A stretch of DNA of 8,153 nt from Nitrososphaeria archaeon (GTDB taxonomy: Archaea > Thermoproteota > Nitrososphaeria > Nitrososphaerales > Nitrososphaeraceae): assembly GCA_021324715.1 (NCBI GenBank), contig JAJPIN010000132.1, positions 1 through 8,153 of the forward strand, written 5' to 3'. The position numbers and the translations under genes are program-made. Of this stretch, positions 5,968 through 8,153 are shown in pieces. Below the pieces are notes generated by a model that saw nothing but the letters and a program-made list of their open reading frames with translations, searched no databases and was not told the DNA's origin. Position 1 is the first letter of the stretch. Every line of letters begins with the position of its first letter.

Positions 5968-6183
5968 ATGTCACAAAATACGAGATATCTGATTAGCTTA
6001 GTTGAAAAGTGCCGTGAGGAGAATGACATCGGACAGCGAATCGCAATTTTAGAATCCCTAAATTGTTTATTGCCCGTAGAAACAAAGTTAAGAATCCCTT
6101 CTCTCATTACAAATAGTTGCATAGATAACATATTGAGTACTATAGAAGTTAGATTATCACCACCGATATACAATCAACTGTAA
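5968..6183 (+). CDS. small helical hypothetical protein, 71 residues
   Basis: This frame starts with ATG and encodes an apparently all-helical protein: TRYLISLVEKCREEND (5-20), IGQRIAILESLNCLL (21-35), PSLITNSCIDNILSTIEVRL (44-63), then a proline-containing tail. Heptad-like leucine/isoleucine spacing suggests a small helical bundle or dimer. There are three cysteines (C15, C33, C51), not in metal-site spacing. No signal peptide or membrane segment is present. The opposite strand is open over 5901-6173, but its product is less protein-like. I do not recognise a named family; the sequence has the look of short conserved thaumarchaeal proteins of unknown role. It is divergent from the glycosyltransferase gene, with about 225 bases between their starts, so shared regulation is possible but not shown. 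Confidence 0.65.
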   Translation: MSQNTRYLISLVEKCREENDIGQRIAILESLNCLLPVETKLRIPSLITNSCIDNILSTIEVRLSPPIYNQL

Positions 6184-6245
6184 TAAGGACAACACATTTC
6201 AAAAATTTAGATTGACACGCCTGACAAGAATGACGATGACTGTAG

Positions 6246-6416
6246 CTATTCAGACTTCCTGAGCCTTACCAAAGAACACTCTTTGTTGGTAAACTCCTTG
6301 CATTTGTCACTGTGTCGCCACTGTCCATTATTAAAATATTCCAGATGTCTGATTTTATCTCTGTTTGTGGTTATTCGCTGTTCACCATTCTTGGTAGCCT
6401 TTGACTTTGGCATCAT
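6246..6416 (-). CDS. small basic protein with Shine-Dalgarno, 56 residues
   Basis: From the ATG at 6416 (a second ATG follows directly) this encodes a lysine/arginine-rich protein. It begins MMPKSKATKNGEQR and contains EYFNNGQWRHSDKC and a second cysteine in NKEC (C39, C47). H35 with C39 and C47 could form part of a metal site, but the set is incomplete. The start is chosen from GAGGAG five bases upstream, the clearest Shine-Dalgarno in the window; TTG 6446 or ATG 6437 would give 66 or 63 residues. A 19-residue upstream ORF (6418-6477, MFLWNANP start) ends one base before this ATG, so re-initiation or coupling is possible. The plus strand is open over 6283-6471 but lacks such a start. No family is recognised. 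A nucleic-acid-binding role would fit the charge but is speculation. Confidence 0.5.
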   Translation of the reverse strand: MMPKSKATKNGEQRITTNRDKIRHLEYFNNGQWRHSDKCKEFTNKECSLVRLRKSE

Positions 6417-6421
6417 TTCAA

Positions 6422-6427
6422 CTCCTC
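6422..6427 (-). promoter_or_regulatory. ribosome binding site that sets the start at 6416
   Basis: On the minus strand GAGGAG sits five bases before the ATG and continues as GGAGTTGA, matching 7 of 8 bases of the ideal GGAGGTGA. Strong sites like this are uncommon in this window. The TGA of the 19-residue upstream ORF lies within its spacer. Confidence 0.5.
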
Positions 6428-6683
6428 TTCTTCTCATAATAATCAATTGTTATCGGGTTAGCATTCCATAAAAACATTAGCTATACCTCAGCTGTAAATA
6501 ATACTAATTGTTGGTTCTGTTTAAAAATCATAAAAAAGCAATAAAGGTATACAAATTGATATAAGCACAGTAAATAGTATTAATAAAAGTATCAAATATT
6601 TCATTATTTGTATTTATTTCAACAATTTTGTAATAAATAAAACTTCATTCTTAAATCGTCACAAATGAATAAAATGATATATT

Positions 6684-6691
6684 CTTATATC
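6684..6691 (+). promoter_or_regulatory. TATA-like box of the 36-residue zinc-ribbon gene
   Basis: CTTATATC is centred 25-26 bases before the ATG at 6713. It lies within the longer frame that would start at 6665, so it argues for the 36-residue form. Confidence 0.42.
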
Positions 6692-6712
6692 CAAATTTTG
6701 AAGGTTTCTTAT

Positions 6713-6823
6713 ATGGAAAAATTATGTCAAATCTGTAATAAAAATAAAATTGAGGTTTATCAACTAGATTTTGAAGTTTGTTTTGATTGTTGGATGAATC
6801 AAACTACGCCAGAAATTTACTAA
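6713..6823 (+). CDS. 36-residue double-CxxC zinc-ribbon miniprotein
   Basis: This tiny gene encodes a protein starting MEKLCQICNKNK and holding two CxxC pairs, C5/C8 and C23/C26, with 14 residues between them. Four Cys in this layout form a standard zinc knuckle or ribbon. Between the pairs is a beta-like EVYQLDFEV stretch; the tail is polar (NQTTPEIY). It is almost all zinc-binding fold, with no room for another domain, so a role through protein or nucleic-acid contact is likely; no specific function is assigned. Upstream in-frame ATGs at 6665 and 6674 would give 52 or 49 residues. The TATA-like box 26 bases before 6713 and the lack of a Shine-Dalgarno favour the short leaderless form. It is convergent with the radical SAM gene, and a substrate relationship to that enzyme cannot be excluded. 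Confidence 0.6.
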   Translation: MEKLCQICNKNKIEVYQLDFEVCFDCWMNQTTPEIY

Positions 6824-6929
6824 TGTTATAATCAAATTCTAAATTCTAACTATATTTCCTAATGAACAGCGAATCATAGTGGCGTACGTCAGTGCACATC
6901 ATTCCCGTGGTGGCGTATTTCAATACCAA

Positions 6930-6940
6930 TTTTTATTTTT
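6930..6940 (+). terminator. T-rich tract after the zinc-ribbon gene
   Basis: T5-A-T5 lies about 107 bases after the stop of the 36-residue gene, with no strong hairpin in front. It is a plausible T-tract terminator for the plus-strand transcript converging on the radical SAM gene, with weak support. Confidence 0.25.
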
Positions 6941-6982
6941 GTGTCAGTTCCGCTTCCATCATTAGTAACGATAATCAATTAA

Positions 6983-7002
6983 TGGCGTATCAAATTATGC
7001 CA
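6983..7002. repeat. inverted repeat between convergent genes
   Basis: Arms TGGCGTA and TATGCCA flank the loop TCAAAT, with six Watson-Crick pairs plus one G-U if transcribed from the plus strand. It lies 29 bases beyond the radical SAM stop. It could act as a 3'-end hairpin for either convergent gene, although no T-run follows it. Its left arm is also one of three TGGCGTA copies here. Confidence 0.4.
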
Positions 7003-7030
7003 ATAAATACATAGACAAAGATGTGAATTG

Positions 7031-7999
7031 TCATGCACCTGAAATGCCATTTGCAACTAATACCGAATAGCAGCCAAGACCACAATCTTCACAGATTGGC
7101 TTTAGTGACTTGGTATCAGCACTACCAATACAACAGGGCTGCTTAACTCTTCCCATATGATCCAAAGAAAGTATTGCCCATGACGGACATTGAACAGGAG
7201 TTGTCCCACTACCTCCCCAATTTCCTTTCATCAGGGATAGTTGTTTCTCACTATTAATTACAAAATCCGAATATTTTCTTCTAAGGTCTATGAGTCGGTC
7301 TACCAAATCATTACGTAATTTTCCAAATTCCAACCACAGAGGATCTCCTTTCATAAATGGTGTGTGAAACTGATAACCTATTTTGTTAACTTTTCCAACC
7401 CATTCTTCAGCCAAGTCAATAGCTGTAGAGTAATTGACTGTATTGATGGTCATTGTGATCCAAATATCTTTCCAGGCAGGTTTGCCATTCCGAGAAGGAC
7501 CTTTAATATACTCTAGAATGTTACCTTTGGTTTTGGCATAGGAATCTTTTCCTCTAATAGCATCGTGAGCCTTTTGAGTTCCATCTAATGATATCCAATA
7601 AAAGTAAAGATTTTTGATCCTTTTCAGAGGAAAATAGCCATTTGTAACCACACATATTCTTCTAGGCATCTCTTCACAAAATACGTCTATAATCTCTGGC
7701 CTCATAGTTGGCTCTCCTCCAACGAGTGTGACAACGAAAATATTTTGCTTCTTAAATGTTCTTCTGATTATTGCTCTCCAGTCCTCTACGCTTAAATCTT
7801 GATTATCCTCCTTCCTATTTAGCCACCAGTAGCAGTGTGAGCAGTGGAGGTTACAAACATTAATTATATCGGCTGAACCGTATAGTGCTGGCTTTGCATG
7901 AAAATATTTGATACCAACAAATTTCTTGAAAATGCTGGCATACAGGGGGATCTCTCGAATAATATCGGTTATTCCACGACCATAAACTAGGTCCACCAT
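7031..7999 (-). CDS. radical SAM enzyme with SPASM/Twitch-like C-terminus
   Basis: The 322-residue enzyme should cleave S-adenosylmethionine reductively with a [4Fe-4S] cluster. The cluster motif CxxxCxxC is at C49, C53 and C56 (NVCNLHCSHCYWW). It is followed by VVTLVGGEPTMRPE with the SAM-binding GGEP (94-97), VVTNGYF (117-123) and ISLDGTQKAHDAIRG (136-150), as in SPASM-group barrels. The C-terminal part has C271, C289, C290, C303, C306 and C310 (CPSWAILSLDHMG, QPCC, CEDCGLGCYS). This suggests an auxiliary Fe-S cluster of Twitch or incomplete SPASM type, as no later Cys follows. The 40 residues before the cluster motif may form an amphipathic or membrane-near helix, as in HpnH-like proteins. 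The substrate is unknown; a peptide, a cofactor or a lipid are all possible. The ATG at 7999 has a TATA-like box about 28 bases upstream. The C-terminus extends only 12 residues past the last Cys. Confidence 0.92.
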   Translation of the reverse strand: MVDLVYGRGITDIIREIPLYASIFKKFVGIKYFHAKPALYGSADIINVCNLHCSHCYWWLNRKEDNQDLSVEDWRAIIRRTFKKQNIFVVTLVGGEPTMRPEIIDVFCEEMPRRICVVTNGYFPLKRIKNLYFYWISLDGTQKAHDAIRGKDSYAKTKGNILEYIKGPSRNGKPAWKDIWITMTINTVNYSTAIDLAEEWVGKVNKIGYQFHTPFMKGDPLWLEFGKLRNDLVDRLIDLRRKYSDFVINSEKQLSLMKGNWGGSGTTPVQCPSWAILSLDHMGRVKQPCCIGSADTKSLKPICEDCGLGCYSVLVANGISGA

Positions 8000-8021
8000 A
8001 TATAATTATAATATTGTACTT

Positions 8022-8033
8022 AATTTATAAATT
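8022..8033 (-). promoter_or_regulatory. TATA-like box of the radical SAM gene
   Basis: The self-complementary AATTTATAAATT is centred about 28 bases before the ATG at 7999. Its presence in the short gap after the upstream gene fragment suggests the radical SAM gene has its own leaderless transcript. Confidence 0.5.
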
Positions 8034-8056
8034 AGACGCTCTCACCAGCAGATTAT

Positions 8057-8153
8057 TTAATTTCTGTGATTCGTATTTCGAATTAGGTCACCTACGGTCG
8101 TGGTTAATTTGCTTACCAACTGAGGATCAGCAATTGCCGGTTTAGTATTATTA
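8057..8153 (-). CDS. 3' end of a gene cut by the window edge
   Basis: A minus-strand frame enters from the right edge and runs 31 codons to a TAA at 8057. It encodes a protein-like, helix-prone tail containing KPAIADPQLVSKLTTTVGD and ending NTNHRN. The residue mix is balanced, and the other two minus frames contain stops. It would precede the radical SAM gene in the same direction, with 57 bases between stop and start. The piece is too short to name a family, and a chance open frame is possible. Confidence 0.42.
   Translation of the reverse strand, partial: NNTKPAIADPQLVSKLTTTVGDLIRNTNHRN

Noticed and set aside
5901..6173. 90-residue minus-strand frame
   Set aside because: It is antisense to the 71-residue helical protein. 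Its product is Met/Ile/Tyr-rich with no coherent pattern, and no TATA box was noticed for it.
6283..6471. 62-residue plus-strand frame
   Set aside because: It is Cys/Leu-rich without ordered spacing. The minus strand has a near-ideal ribosome site and a hydrophilic product.
6665..6712. Longer 52-residue form of the zinc-ribbon protein
   Set aside because: The extra 16 residues are not motif-bearing, and the TATA-like box would lie inside the coding sequence.
1..8153. tRNA, rRNA, CRISPR array, insertion sequence or integrase site
   Set aside because: No T-arm GTTCGA-type motif with cloverleaf context, no evenly spaced repeats, and no transposase or integrase motifs with flanking repeats were found on either strand.

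Overview
The window is low-GC, archaeal-looking DNA. It most resembles a soil ammonia-oxidising archaeon (Nitrososphaerota/Thaumarchaeota), and the low GC would fit the Nitrosocosmicus side. This is inferred from four things: small lineage-type hypothetical proteins, few strong Shine-Dalgarno sites, TATA-like boxes about 26 bases before several start codons (leaderless transcripts), and many short metal-binding-type proteins. No marker gene such as amo or rRNA is present, so the assignment is not proven.

Layout. 1-430 (+): a 75-residue CxxC...HxxxC TRASH/YHS-like protein, with a 44-residue ORF joined to it by an ATGA overlap. 583-948 (-): a 20-cysteine four-helix-bundle copper-storage protein. 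1029-1226 (+): a start-less coding-looking remnant. 1351-2127 (-): a secreted protein built of two tandem repeats. 2222-2428 (-): a possible membrane-protein remnant. 2460-3023 (-): a divergent universal stress protein. 3024-3603: about 580 bases without a convincing gene. 3604-3945 (+) and 4129-4395 (-): two unrecognised small proteins, the second overlapped by a broken TRASH-like fragment (4377-4463). 4557-5741 (-): a GT4-type glycosyltransferase. 5968-6183 (+), 6246-6416 (-) and 6713-6823 (+): three tiny proteins, the last a 36-residue double-CxxC zinc ribbon. 7031-7999 (-): a radical SAM enzyme with a cysteine-rich C-terminal region. 8057-8153 (-): probably the 3' end of one more gene.

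How the parts relate. Most genes are single units, and several on the minus strand have their own TATA-like box. There is no long operon and no complete pathway. The common theme is small cysteine proteins (copper store, TRASH-like, zinc ribbon) beside stress, surface-glycan and radical SAM functions, mixed with gene remnants. That looks like an accessory, decaying region. I see no tRNA, rRNA, CRISPR array, transposase or integrase. No complete undescribed system can be demonstrated. The best leads are the duplicated secreted protein, the mini-zinc proteins and the remnants.
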